DNA of 64,000 bases from Nemertoderma westbladi. Taxonomy: Eukaryota > Xenacoelomorpha > Nemertodermatida > Nemertodermatidae. The stretch spans positions 1 to 64,000 of the forward strand of contig JAUCBJ010008086.1 in assembly GCA_032718475.1 (NCBI GenBank), read 5' to 3'. Every line of letters starts with the position of its first letter. The first letter of the stretch is position 1. Shown piece after piece: positions 18,384 to 30,184 of the stretch. The position numbers were made by a program, and so were the translations under genes. Below the pieces are notes generated by a model. That model saw only the letters and a program-made list of their open reading frames with translations. It did not search any database and was not told the DNA's origin.

Positions 18384-21300
18384 CCATCCAGGCCTTTGGG
18401 ATAATCTCAAGCCCTTCCAACGCCTGTTCGGTAGTGCGTACCACTGCAGAGGACAACCGAGAGGCATTCTCTAAGGAAGTGATCGACAACATCAAGAGAG
18501 ACATATATATGGACGACAATCTGAAGTCCCTCCCATCAATTGAGGAAGCCATTGAGGTCGCTAAAGGAACGGTAGAGTGCTTAAAAAGAGGTGGATTTCG
18601 ATTAACCAAATTCACCAGCAACTCCCGTGAGTTTCTGGAGTCGATCCCTGCGGAAGATCGAGGAGCGAAAGATCTCGATTTGATCAAAGATGATCTGCCA
18701 GAAACCAAGACACTCGGCTTGAAATGGGACACAGAGAGAGATATCCTGTTTTTCCAGCTAAAACAGCGAGATAATTCAGTTCGAACCAAACGGATTTGCT
18801 TAAGTATACTGAGCACTTATTTCGATCCATTGGGATTTATTAGCCCAGTTATATTGATTGCTCGTAGTTTGGTACAACAAATGTGGCTTGAAAACCACTC
18901 ATGGGACGATCCACTTAAGGGAGAATTATTGAAGAAGTGGATGAAATGGGAAGATTCTCTGCCAGCTATCGAGGATTTTATAATTTCCCGTTCATATTTT
19001 GGTCATGTTCTCCCTACGTATTCCTATCAACTCCATGTGTTTGGAGACGCCAGCGATATGGGAATAGGTATAGTAGCCTACCTACGAGTGGAAACTCCGG
19101 ATGGAATCAAAGTTGCCTTGGTTACTTCTAAGGCATTAATCAACAACAAGTTGAAAGTTCCTCGAGCGGAGTTAAAAGCGGCTCTATACGCTACAGCCAT
19201 CGGCCGGAATGTAACAGAACAGATTGACTATCCATTAGAGAAAACGGTCTATTGGACCGACGCTTTACTCGTGTTGGAGTATATAACCAATGAAGTCTGT
19301 CAGTTCAGCGTCTTCGTTACCAACAGGGTAGCCATCATACTTAGTCGCACGACGATGGACCAATGGAGACATTGCCCCGGAACGATTAATCCAGCAGACA
19401 TCGCGTCCCGAGGAGCGACTCCAAAGGAATTGGTAAATACTCCCGAATGGTTAGGAGGACCCGACTTTCTCTACAGAGAAGAAGAAGAATGGCCTCCCCA
19501 TCTCACAACAGCAGAGATCAGACAGGCCAAGGGAGCGGAGAAAGTTAAACCCAAAACTCGAGCGAGTAAATCGAAGTTGTTTAAACCTGCGGTTGATCTA
19601 TCTGTATTATTTACTTCCGGAGAGGATGCTTTGGATCAGAAACCCACCGCCACGACTAAAGAAGTCTTGGAAATCCGTGACAAGGATTGGAAATCTGGAA
19701 TACCAGATATCGCACAAGGACTCTCATCTCTCTTGCAGAGAGCGATACGTCACTACAGCTCCTGGAATCGGCTCTGTAAAGCCGTCACCTATTTAAAACG
19801 ATGTTTTCATCATCGTTACTCCGGGACAAAGACCAATAGTGATGATGCTCCATCAACATCTGCACGAGTCCATGTTGTTAAAGATCTTCCCCAATACAAG
19901 GTATCCGACAGGTTTCTAAAGGAGAAGATCAGTTACCAGGAGCATGATGAAACCAACAAACAGATGCTGAGACTTCTACAATGCTATGAGGATCCCGATA
20001 AGTATTTCCTGTTGTTAAGAAATCCACAGATGCGCTTAAGGGATCGCTTCTCTAGTACCATGATAGATGGGTTAATACGTGTTGGAGGCAGGCTGACCAA
20101 CGCCCCATTATCCTTTGACACTAAGTTTCCCATCCTCATTAGAAATCTTGACATACAAATCAAGATAATTGTAGATGTTCATAGCAAACTGTACCATGCT
20201 GGTAGAGAACGAGTTCTGAGCGAAATTCGAACTCGCTACTATTTTTATAAACCCCGTAGGGCTCTGAACCAAGTTCTTAGGAACTGCATACCCTGTAAGA
20301 AAGCATTCAGTAGGCCTTTAACACAGCGAGAGGCAGAATTACCTAGGGAAAGAGTAAGCTTCTATGAACCACCCTTTACTAATACCGGTGTGGATTTATT
20401 TGGCCCTATTGAAGTATATCGTGCCCGGACTATAGTCAAGAGATGGTGTGTCATCTTCGTTTGTATGACTTGTAGAGCTATCCATCTCGATATGGTAAAC
20501 GATCTATCCACCAACAGCTTCGTGTTGAGTTTACGACGACAGATCGCTCACTTCGGAACCAGTAACACGATGAGATCGGATAAGGGAACGAACTTCATTG
20601 GCGCCAACAACGAAATTCAAGCTTACGTAAAGGACTGGAACAAAAGACAGGTGGACGATCAGCTAAGGATAACAGCGTCTAGCTGGACCTTCAACGCCGC
20701 CGACGCCCCTTGGTGGGGAGGAAGTTGGGAGAGATTGATTAAGAGTGTGAAGACTGCGTTCCACTTTATTGTGCCTTGTCGCGCTTATCTCACCGACGAA
20801 CTATTGCGGACGTTAATGGAGGAAATCGCCGCCTATCTCAACGAAAGACCGCTTATGCCAGTCTCTTCAAATCCTGATTCCCTGGAAGCGCTAACACCCG
20901 CGCACTTTCTACTGAAGAAGCCCGTAGCCATGCTCCCACGATCGGAGATCACAGACGGAGACGAGTACTGCCGTCGAACCTGGCAACTTATGCAGTTGCT
21001 ATCCCGTCGTTTCGCTGACCATTTCGAGAAACATTACCTGCCCACTCTACAACTTCGAACTAAGTGGTTTGCGCAGCAAGAAAACGTCAGCGCTGGAGAC
21101 ATGGTGCTTATTGTGGACCCCGATCTCCCACGTAAGCGATGGCAAACAGGTCGTATCATCGAGACGCATATCTCGAGCGATGGTTTGGTGCGATCAGTAG
21201 AGCTCGTCGTCATGCGGCGGAACTTTAAGAAACCAGGGATAGTCTTTGAGACTCAACAGCTCAATCGCCCAGTGTGTCGTTTATGTTTACTGGAAAGAGA

Positions 21301-21391
21301 CAGAGAGCTCTCCGGAAACTATGGAAGGCAAGAAACTCTTCCCACGACCACTTCCCTAATCCAACCGACATCTAGGGACTCCCCAACTTAA
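18335..21391 (+). CDS. BEL/Pao pol: second half of RT (YMDD), RNase H, integrase, C-terminal domain
   Basis: 1018 codons. The listed ATG is only the first in frame; real homology starts at about 18352, directly continuing the upstream RT. RT catalytic YMDD (DIYMDDNLKS) is near residue 53; thumb and connection follow. RNase H motifs: VFGDASDMGIG, PRAELKAA, YWTDALLVLEYI. Integrase: H...H...C..C zinc finger (HSKLYHAGRERVLSEIRTRY, NCIPCKKAF), core GVDLFGP, SDKGTNFIGANNEI and a Glu in APWWGGSWERLI. C-terminal chromatin/DNA-binding-like region with GDMVLIVDPDLPRKRWQTG. The stop at 21389-21391 lies 19 bases before a GGAGTGGGCG purine-rich tract. Apart from the one frameshift this half looks intact. 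Confidence 0.92.
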   Translation: MVARRDLNQKPVEYWMTIQAFGIISSPSNACSVVRTTAEDNREAFSKEVIDNIKRDIYMDDNLKSLPSIEEAIEVAKGTVECLKRGGFRLTKFTSNSREFLESIPAEDRGAKDLDLIKDDLPETKTLGLKWDTERDILFFQLKQRDNSVRTKRICLSILSTYFDPLGFISPVILIARSLVQQMWLENHSWDDPLKGELLKKWMKWEDSLPAIEDFIISRSYFGHVLPTYSYQLHVFGDASDMGIGIVAYLRVETPDGIKVALVTSKALINNKLKVPRAELKAALYATAIGRNVTEQIDYPLEKTVYWTDALLVLEYITNEVCQFSVFVTNRVAIILSRTTMDQWRHCPGTINPADIASRGATPKELVNTPEWLGGPDFLYREEEEWPPHLTTAEIRQAKGAEKVKPKTRASKSKLFKPAVDLSVLFTSGEDALDQKPTATTKEVLEIRDKDWKSGIPDIAQGLSSLLQRAIRHYSSWNRLCKAVTYLKRCFHHRYSGTKTNSDDAPSTSARVHVVKDLPQYKVSDRFLKEKISYQEHDETNKQMLRLLQCYEDPDKYFLLLRNPQMRLRDRFSSTMIDGLIRVGGRLTNAPLSFDTKFPILIRNLDIQIKIIVDVHSKLYHAGRERVLSEIRTRYYFYKPRRALNQVLRNCIPCKKAFSRPLTQREAELPRERVSFYEPPFTNTGVDLFGPIEVYRARTIVKRWCVIFVCMTCRAIHLDMVNDLSTNSFVLSLRRQIAHFGTSNTMRSDKGTNFIGANNEIQAYVKDWNKRQVDDQLRITASSWTFNAADAPWWGGSWERLIKSVKTAFHFIVPCRAYLTDELLRTLMEEIAAYLNERPLMPVSSNPDSLEALTPAHFLLKKPVAMLPRSEITDGDEYCRRTWQLMQLLSRRFADHFEKHYLPTLQLRTKWFAQQENVSAGDMVLIVDPDLPRKRWQTGRIIETHISSDGLVRSVELVVMRRNFKKPGIVFETQQLNRPVCRLCLLERDRELSGNYGRQETLPTTTSLIQPTSRDSPT

Positions 21392-23049
21392 TATCGTTCG
21401 GAGTGGGCGTGTGACTCTATTATTTTATATTATTTTATTATTTTTTTATATTTATGTATGTATTACTATGTAATTTTATTATAATCGTTTTATTTAATTT
21501 AGTAGAATATTATTTAGCAATTATTTTGTAGAATAGTGCAATATATTCGTGTTTATTACGTACGTAACTACTTATATTATATTTAGTGCGACGGCGAGAA
21601 ATAATTCTTTTTCTCTTTCCTTACTGTCCGTATTATATTATAAATACGTAACTACAGTAAGATGAAATGTCCGTACTTATTAAAGTACAATAAAGCCACT
21701 ACTATATTAAAGTATTATTGGTAGGCAGAGTATTAGGAATGCAAAGTTCAGATCCTCGTGTCTCGGCTAAACCAAGCTCTGGGTAGACCTTGGAAACGAC
21801 TTGCCTCTTCACACTGACATTGCTTCGTGCGATATTGCTCTCATACCGTATATTAAATAATACATATAGTAGCGTGATGTCCCTTTAACAGTAGCGTATA
21901 ACGCAAAATAAATCTGTTAAACCCTTTGACCATCTGTAATTCTAGTCGATTAAGATATCGCGGCACCCACCGATATACTTGAAAGACTAATTCTAGAATC
22001 AGTGGTTAACGTCCCCAGACAAGTTCTGGAATAAATTGGTGCCCATCTCAAATATTAATTATTTAATATTTGCAAATCTAATAAATCAAAATCTGTAAAA
22101 TTCAGATCCTTCAACAATTCTAGTCAATTAAGATATCGTAGCATTTACCGATATTCTTAAAAAGACAATTTTCATAGAATTAAGGATCTTGTGTCCCCAG
22201 ACATGTTCTAGAATCAAAATATGTCCATTTAACTATCAAATAATAAAATTTCAGGGAATAAATTTAAATTCATGCCTTTTAATGAATTTAATAAATTGCC
22301 ATTTTTACGCAATTTATAACATTCCCAAAATTCCATTAATTAATAGATCAAGGGAGCGGAGATTTATCTTATTATGCATATGAGTGTGCGAAAGTCTCCC
22401 AAACATAGTCAATAGCCGATAAAATTCATAAAGTCATGTATAAAACAGAACATTGACTATTAAAGAATACTATTAAATAACATCCCAGATCTGTATGCAT
22501 TGGAATTACCCTAATTCTACCGCTAGCTTTGCATAATGTCACCATAGCAACAACCACGCTAGAATTAGAATTGAGTTAAAAGAACAATAGAAAGCTTGTC
22601 CCATTGAATAGCATAGGGAATAAATAGCGCACTGCTAGTATCCAAGGATACATAATAATACAGTGACATTCTGGAAGGCATTGACTAACGGACAAATGGC
22701 CCGAATGTGCGTAGTTGTGACCAGTTGTGTGATATTTGTGAGTTTATAGGTGAATGTTACTGCTAAAGTGTGTTTACAGTAGCTAGTCGCAATCATGAAA
22801 GTAACCTAACTCTCCAAGGAAAACCTGAAGTACATCTAAGCCTTTGGAACGGACAGTGGAGTGACTTGTGCCGGTTGTCGTTGTCGTTGTGCGGCTACGT
22901 CGTTGGCGAAAGTACAGCGGCGACGACACATCGGCGCTGAGGATCTCGCACTGTCCGGGGGCTGATTGGGGTAGGCAGCGACGCCCGCTCGCCTAAATAT
23001 AAACTCATTATAATATGGATAAATTTATATAGCAGATATGATTGAGTTG
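21392..23049. other. BEL 3' region: probable polypurine tract and 3' LTR start, then AT-rich DNA
   Basis: GGAGTGGGCGTGTGAC at about 21401 resembles a polypurine tract followed by an LTR start (TGTG...). No second copy of the following sequence was found upstream of gag, so an LTR pair is not shown. An AATAAA lies near 21909. Bases 21937-22040 and 22110-22215 are diverged direct repeats. From 22.7 to 23.05 kb there is a short GC-richer stretch with GTCGTTGTCGTTGT and no recognised gene. Confidence 0.45.
21937..22215 (+). repeat. Diverged direct repeat, two units about 175 bp apart
   Basis: Both units contain AATTCTAGTC.ATTAAGATATCG, ACCGATAT.CTT, and GTCCCCAGACA.GTTCT. Spacing of the shared start is about 170-175 bp. 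Confidence 0.7.
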
Positions 23050-23540
23050 CCAGTACTCCTCTACGGGAGTCCATGCTGGGCTCTAACTGATGAGGACACA
23101 AAATCTCTGGATGGCACATTCACAAGAATGCTACGCCGAGTTCATTGTGTCAAGTACAATGCACACATCTCCAACCAGACACTATATAACATTGGAGGTG
23201 TCTCATTGGTTCCCCCAAGCTTGACACTAGAACAAAATCGCCTCCGCTTTGCAGGACATTGCTTTCGCCGTGAGGACCAGCCAGTGCATAATCTTGTACT
23301 TTGGCAGCCTCATGGAGTGAATAAGCATGGTGGTCAGCCCATGACTTTCTTGAGACGCATCTTAAAGGACACTGGCCTTAAAGATGCGGATGATCTAGCA
23401 AATGTCATGGGGATAGGGAGTTGTGGCGGTGCAATTTTGTTGACAAGCCGGTACAGCATTCTTAAAAATGCAGCTGCAATGCAGCATGCCGATCCTAGTA
23501 GTAATAGATGTAAGAACCGAGCAAGAACAGTGTAGTGTGC
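23050..23540 (+). pseudogene. Non-LTR retrotransposon 3' fragment (copy 2 of 8)
   Basis: Starts abruptly within PVLLYGSPCWAL and runs through the conserved C-terminal tail LRFAGHCFRREDQPVHNLV, GGQPMTFLRRILKDTG to a frameshift near 23410, then the shared 3' end (TTAAAAATGCAGCTGCAATG and a short TAG-repeat tail). It is a 5'-truncated insertion, the usual outcome of target-primed reverse transcription. Confidence 0.85.
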
Positions 23541-24202
23541 AACATAATACAAATATACACTTTTTAATTATAAGGAATTTTGCTACTTATTTTTGATTTA
23601 TCACATACATCAGATTTTTTGTTGATGTATAATTAATTAGGTTATTGCCAAATTACAGCTGTTTGATTCAAACTTGTAGCAGTAGTCAAATGTAATATAT
23701 ATCAACTTGTCGAGCATTCGTGTTTTTTAGTCAAACCCTTTTTGATTCCCCATTATCCGATTATCCGACTCGTCTTAAAACTCCAAACAATTAACTGTAT
23801 TATGTATCTAAGAACTCAGACAATGTTTCTAAAAACATTGTCAACCAGAATATCAAGGGTAATGGGACCAATTTTTCTCCCAGAGGACACCATATGGACA
23901 CCCAGAGAACTTCGAACATAAATAATAAAGTACATTTACAAATTTATTGTTTCCTTGTTATTTTTTGTTTATTTTTTACTAGATTATAAATGACTAGCTA
24001 CCATAAAAGTTGTCATAATTTATTTTGATTTATCCTCTACAACAATAAAGCTATTTTTAATATTCTCTTAAATTGTTTTGGAACAAGTTATTAAAATAAA
24101 TAGCTATCATAGTCTGGAATGTTTTCAAGTTAAACCTATGAAAAACTATCTGGTAAAAATTATAGAGGTTTACACAGGGGTATAGCAATGCCAATAATGT
24201 AG
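23541..24202. other. AT-rich non-coding; ends in a probable intron 3' end
   Basis: No coding sequence seen. The last 30 bases (CACAGGGGTATAGCAATGCC, then AATAATGTAG) are homologous to the intron 3' end upstream of FReP exon 2 at 45.45-45.476 kb. Confidence 0.5.
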
Positions 24203-24429
24203 AAGAGTCAAGTGGATGGTGGTATGGCCCTGCGTCGGTACCTCTACAACCGGAAGAATATATCCTGAATCTAAGTCCCTGTGATTATACCAATCTTAAT
24301 ACCAACCCAATAACCTGGACATTTGAGGATATATCCAACATTTGGATTAGCGGCAATAGTCTACCTCCACATACAGTTCTGAAAACAGTCATGGAACTTC
24401 AAATATCACCATTGCTTTCAAAAAATTGA
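24203..24429 (+). pseudogene. Orphan 3' terminal exon of a second fibrinogen-related protein gene
   Basis: Preceded by AG at 24201-24202 and entered in the same phase as exon 2 of the FReP gene at 45.48 kb. It encodes SSGWWYGPAS, a linker, then CDYTNLNTNPITWTFED, WISGNS, VLKTVMELQISPLLSKN and TGA (24427-24429). The closely matching parts of the 45.48 kb exon are GWWYGAF, CEYTNINADPIAWAFED, WISSNG and VLKSVMEIQISPLLSKN. The 3' flank is also similar (TTTTCATGTTAA, then TGGTGTTTATCGGTGTTAT). No matching first exon is found between 10 and 24 kb, so the gene is either incomplete, or its 5' exon lies beyond the BEL insertion. The sequence itself has no break, so it may still be a live exon. Confidence 0.75.
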
Positions 24430-24829
24430 ATTATTTAGATTTTCTTACGATAAGTTACTGTAGATTTGGAGTGTTGGTTACTTGTAATTAAATTTTCATG
24501 TTAAATGGTGTTTATCGGTGTTATTTAATATTAAACATTGAAGAGAAACTGAATCCACAATGCCAATTAGCACATTAAATGATGTAGCAAGAATTTATAA
24601 CTCTTACACCTTTTTATCACACCAACTAACTCACTTTCATGCGAATGTATGTTCCACGCCACTGCACTTATAGTGATAAATAATATAATACAAGCTAGTA
24701 ACATTCTCTTATCAATATGTGCCGGGATCATAACCTCAAGATAGATCTACTTTACATTAGGCCTATTACCCCTGGGACTTTATCACCACTGGACTTTAAT
24801 GTCACTGTGTTATGTATCATATTTATTGT
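24430..24829. other. 3' flank of the orphan FReP exon
   Basis: AT-rich. The first ~110 bp resembles the 3' flank of the other FReP gene, so it is probably untranslated region. The rest shows nothing recognisable until the LINE fragment starts. Confidence 0.45.
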
Positions 24830-25640
24830 ATTGACTGGCCGGAAAAGCCAACCAACCACCAAGGTTAAAGCAAAATCACCAGTCGATCACCTCAATGGGT
24901 GGAAAGCCCACTTTGAAAAGCTCCTCAATAATGACAGGGTATTGCCTGATAACTTTATAGAAGTAAAAGTGTCTGAGTCTGTACTCCCAGATATTCCCAT
25001 TGGCGATATCTCCTTTGCAGAAGTGAAGGCTGCTGCAAAGACCAATCTTGCCAGAGATTAGATGGTGTTCCCCCTGAGGTCTTTAAAATACCTGAATGTT
25101 TGGAGCTCATTTATCCATCATAGTAGACATGTACAGAACGACAAGAGTCCCACAAGAAATGAAAGCAAATAAGTTGGTACCAGTTCCCAAGAAGGGCCAC
25201 CTAACAATTCTATGGATCTTTTCGGGAAATTTCGTAACACCACCTAATGGCGCCAGAAATCGAGGAAATTCAGCCAAGATCATTCATAGAGATCTAACTG
25301 ATCTTTGCTAATGAATTAGGAGTACTCTCAGAATCACTAGAGGGAGCCCAACGGCTCCTCAGGTCATTAGAACAGGCTGCTTCTAGTGTTGGTCTTTTTG
25401 TTAACAGAGATAGAAGAAGACCAAAATTGTGAGTTAACTTTGAATATCCTCAGGAAATGACTGATCGGATGAGCATAAGCTCAAAGGATGGTATGCTTGA
25501 TGCATGTGTACGACATCTGTCTGTTACCTGTGATAAAGGATCGAGAAGATAGGACCTTCGAATACGTAAGGGAAAGGCATGGGTAGAATTTAATGGGATT
25601 TACAGAATTTGGAAGTCAGAGAGAATTAATAGGAAATAAA
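24830..25640 (+). pseudogene. Non-LTR retrotransposon fragment with internal deletion (copy 3 of 8)
   Basis: Contains the region before RT (HFEKLLNNDRVLPDNF, then VLPDIPIGDISFAEVKAAAK), a stop, KLVPVPKKG, then jumps at about 25250 to the post-FADD region (LGVLSESLEGAQRL in the best copy) and SSVGLFVN, followed by a degenerate continuation to about 25638. RT blocks A to C are deleted. Many stops and frameshifts. Confidence 0.8.
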
Positions 25641-26240
25641 GGAATACATAGTACATTTTGTGACACGAAGTCATCAATGTTAATTTTTATAATATGCATG
25701 CTTTAATTTCAATTTTCCCCTCAACTAGAACGAAATTCATTTAACCCTAATGCCACTGGGACGTTTAGACCATTAGCAGCACTGGGGGGGGGGGATTCGG
25801 CATTAATATTTCATAAGCTGGGTATTATTCCCTGACCAAGTTAAAAAAAATTTGATAGTCTAAAAACTAATAGTTTGGCATTGTTGGCTAGTTTTAGTAG
25901 GTTTTTCAAGACGCTGAATCGAATGTGATTATGTTCCATTTCCCAAAGTTGAACTGGATGCTATTTTTCATGCACCTCAGAAGTCACTTCAAATTTTTGA
26001 TTTTTCGATTTTTCGCTACGGACCGCTACTTCAAATTTTGAAAAATACGAGATTCGAAAAAAATACACCAAAGTTGAGTTTTGAGAGTAAAACACATTTT
26101 TATAAGTTTTCTGCACCTCTGAATCCATTGAAGTAATTTACATGAAGACTTAGTGGTTCGTCATTATTGGTGCACCAAAATAAGGGCGTGGCACTTCATT
26201 GATCAATTAATTAAGGTAGTTGTGATGAACAACTTCCATA
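25641..26240. other. Non-coding, with a 10-G tract
   Basis: No gene seen. A G run lies at about 25785-25794; a few TTTTTCGATTTTTCG short repeats near 26000. Confidence 0.4.
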
Positions 26241-27625
26241 TAGTCTACCTGCCAACTCCCGAAAATTAAGTTTAGATGGCATTTTTTGTTAATGGTTGGC
26301 ATCCACCTGATTTTTGTACTTCAAGACATGGCGAATCCAGCTAGGCCGGATGCCACCTCTGCATTTTTGATTTAATGCCTTTTTTTGGGCTTCAAAGTTT
26401 TTTGCTCAAAAATGTGTTTTTTTCAATTTTAGGATACAAGTTCATGGTGAATGCTAGTGAATCTCGTCTCATTACCAGTGTATAAATCTAAAGTTAATAA
26501 AAATGCATCAATGTTGTCCTGAAACTGTTATAAACACTTTGGTAAAGAAGAAAATTTCCGAAATTCCCTTGCAGTCCGCCAACCCGGCCCTAGTAACCGC
26601 CTTAGCAACAGATTTATGAAATTTAAATTATCAATTTCTTTGTCTCACCTTTCCTTTTCCTGAGAAAATCAACAAACAGTTTTAAAAATCAAAAAACCCA
26701 TCACACAACTTATATGACATCTTGGGAACACATCAAGGGCAATATAAAATTAAATAGCGTCTAATGTCGCAGACACAGACCCATTATTTGGACCCGAGTA
26801 ATTTACACAAGTATCAAAATATTAAGTTTAAGTGGAGAATTCGTGTACCTTTACTCAACTATTTGCTTCTATATTTGTAATTATTTGAAAATATCACTAC
26901 AGCTAAGAAGCATGGTGATACTTCCCGTCATATTGTACACATTCGGGTGACATTTACAGTCCACGTTACCATAGCAACAGACCAAATAAGACAATTTAAC
27001 AAGGATTTAATTTACAGTATAACTATAATGCAGTATTCCCTAGGCCTACCTTACCAGAGTTTTGAGAGATTAAATGTAACACACGTCGCATAGCTATAAC
27101 CTTCGACTGTTAGTCAACATCATATCGTGACTTGGGGGGATATTGTTTAATACAAATATGAATTTTAAAGTATCTCAGGCGTTTATCGAGACCTAAAGTT
27201 AATAGTTAACTCACTCTAAATTCTGCTAAGATATTAGTTTTGGAACAGTCAGGTGCATCACACTATGCACCGTCGAGACAGGGGAGGGGGGGGGGGGGGG
27301 GCAATCCCATTTCGGCGAATTAATATTTTGTATCAATGTTAAATTATCAATTTAAGGAAAGGAGCAGTTTACAGTGGCACGTTATTCGGAACAAAACAAT
27401 AAACGAATATCAACAGAACAGATAGAAGTTTAATTTTTGAGAGTAATCAGGTGTTATTTGCGTCGATTTTCACCCTGGAGAGGGATCAATTTTGATTGCG
27501 TCGAAACTATCACTTTCATTTGCCTATTATTAATATGACTTGATGGAAATGGATGGTGACGAACATATTCCCTCTCTTAAAGGTAAACTTCCCGAATGTG
27601 ATTTGTGAAGAGACTTGCATAGTAT
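26241..27625 (+). repeat. Left arm of the giant inverted repeat
   Basis: About 1.38 kb, non-coding, AT-rich, with a 16-G tract at 27286-27301. Matches the right arm from GTCTACCTGCCAACTCCC at the tip to CACATTCGGGAAGTTTACCT-type sequence next to the loop. Confidence 0.85.
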
Positions 27626-30115
27626 GTGGAACAAGAAGAAGTGTGCAGAAAGATGAAGTGGAAAATTTCTACCACAATCTACATGCATCTACTGATGGAG
27701 TGGATCAGCATGCATTCTTAATTTGCCTGGGTGACTTTAATGCAAGTCTACATCACTCATCTACATCTCATACTGGACCAAGTGATCACACGTCCCAGAT
27801 ATACCATATTCTGTTTCGTGGGAAATACAGGAGCTCTATTCTGTACAAGACTGAAGTATATTTGCACTTCGACCCTTATCCAGCTATTACCTATTATTGT
27901 GGCCAAGGTAAGACTTAGCCTCCACGCTAGCAGAATTGCCAAGGAATGACTGGTCCTCTTTGTTGCAACAGCCCAGTTGTGAGATCCAGCTTCACACTAC
28001 AGTTGAGGTATGAGGTTCTCGCCTCTGAGGCGGCAAATCACTGCGTGGGCTATACTGCCTTCACAGAAGCAGTTAATTTAGCAGCTGCTGAAACAGATCC
28101 TGTATATCCTCGAAACAGGAAATAGCCCCCCCCCCCGCACTGATCACAGAATTCGGAAGTGCCGAAATGACCTCAAATGGCGCAGAATGAGTCCCGCCGA
28201 CTAGGGCACACAAAGACAGACAAGGATGCTAAAGGAGCTTATCAATAAGTAGGGCCGAGGTTGATGCCATTAACGCTGATGATAGCAGGCAATCAGCTCA
28301 GGCATAGCAATCAGTAAACCTGCTCACTGGGAGGAAAAGCCAACCAACCACCAAGGTTAATGCTGAATCTCCTGAACTCCTCAATAATGGTTGGATGTTG
28401 GAAGGCCTACTTTGAAAAGCTTCCAAACATAACAGGGTATTGCCTGATAACTTTGAGGTACATCGTGTATCTGATTCTGTGCTCACAGATATCCACATCT
28501 CATTTGCTGAAATTAAGACTGCAGTAAGGGGCTTGAAGACCAATCGTGCCATTGGAGTAGATGGCGTGCCCCTGAGGTCTTTAAAATTGCTGAGTGCTTA
28601 GAGCTCAGTCACCCCATTATTCTGAGTATGTATAGGACAAAGATAGTCCCTCAAGAAATGAAAATATATAAGTTGGTCCATGCACCAAAAAAGGGCAACC
28701 TAACAACCTATAAAGCTTTTCGTGGAAACTCGTTAATCTCGATTGCTGCAAAGCAATACAACAGAATTCTATTAAATCGCATCAGGAATCCTGTGAGAAC
28801 CAAAATGGGTTCCATAAAGGTCGTGGGACATGAAGTCTATTCTGGCACTTAGAAGGATAATCAAAGAGTTATCAACAAAGAAAGACAGGCATCTGGCTGT
28901 TATCTCTGTTGACTTCTTTAAGGCCTCCGACTCAGTCTCCCGACCACGGATGTTTAGCATACTTGTAGCACATTGGTTTCCTGGGGAAATTATTGCAGCT
29001 TTCCGATCACTGTTTGATGGTTCCACCACATTTGCGTCTACTGCTGATGGTGACACAGATCCATTCGAACTCTTATGCGGAATCCTTCAGGGTTACACAC
29101 TTGTGCCATACTAATTCTTAATTGTGGTTGATTGTGTTCTACGCATGTCCTTAGACCATAAAAATTAAAATTATTAAAATGGGATGATGGTACCCCTACT
29201 GGCACAATAAGTGGAGGTAATCCAGCAAAGTACCTAACTGATATAGACTTTACTGATGATATAGGGATACTGTCAGAATCACTAGAGGTAGCCCAAAGGC
29301 TTCTCTGCTCATTAGACGAGGTTGCTTCTAGTGTTTGTCTTTTTGTAAATTCCAAGAAGACAAAAATTATGACAGTCAACCTAGACAGCCCTCAAGAAAT
29401 ATCTGATCGTAAGGGAATAAGCTCCAGGAATGGCTTGCTTGGGCACGTGGATGACTTCTGCTACTTGGGATCATGGATCAGAAACTCAGGTGAGGACCTT
29501 CGGATACGTAAGGGGGAGGCATGGGCTGCATTGAATAGACTATCCAGGATTTGTAATTCCCACATAATAAAACGGTACCTCAAGGTTCGATTATTTCTGG
29601 CAGCAGTAGTTCCATGGGAGTCCACGCTGGGCTCTAACTGCAGAGGATACCAAATCTCATACCAAATAGCAGAGGGCACCTTCTCAAAAATGCTGCGCCG
29701 GGTTCATTGTGTTATGTACAACGAACACATCTCCAACCAGACTCTATACAACATTGGAGCTGTTTCATCAGTCTCCTCTAGCTTGCCACTTGAACGGAAC
29801 CGCCTCAGCCTTGCAGGACATTGCTTTCACTGTGAGGAACAGCCAGTGCATTCCAGTGCATCTTGTACTTTGGCTACCTCATGAAGTGAATAAGCATGGT
29901 GGACAACCCATGACTTTCTTGAGACGCATCTTAAAGGACACTGGCCTTGAAGATGCGGATGATATAGCAATTGTCATGGGTGCCAGAGAGTTGTGGCAAC
30001 GCAATTTTGTCGACAAGCCTGCACAGCATTCTAAATATATATGTAATATACTGTATATAATGCAGCTGCAATGTAGCATGCCAATAGTAGTAGTAGTAAT
30101 AGTAGTAGTAGTGCT
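27626..30115 (+). pseudogene. Non-LTR retrotransposon copy with endonuclease and RT remnants (copy 4 of 8)
   Basis: The only copy here that reaches the endonuclease. VENFYHNLHAS and LICLGDFNASL mark the C-terminal half of an APE-type endonuclease (GDFNA box); FRGKYRSSILYKT follows. Then come a degenerate linker, HP..L.MY..K.VPQEMK, the RT (DRHLAVISVDFFKASDSVSR block A, GILQGYTLVPY block B, FTDDIGIL for the FADD box), DDFCYLGSWIRNSG, and the C-terminal tail with GGQPMTFLRRILKDTG. It ends in a TAGTAGTAGTAATAG microsatellite tail at 30084-30113. Many frameshifts; catalytic FADD is altered to FTDD. Confidence 0.85.
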
Positions 30116-30184
30116 GACACATTTAATTTTAACTTGCCGTCAACTGAAGCAATTCTTAATGGTTCATCTTTATTTGACCACATA

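Noticed and set aside
21401-22040. A confident 3' LTR call for the BEL element
   Set aside because: No matching 5' copy was found in the leader, and the element's right boundary cannot be fixed from one copy.
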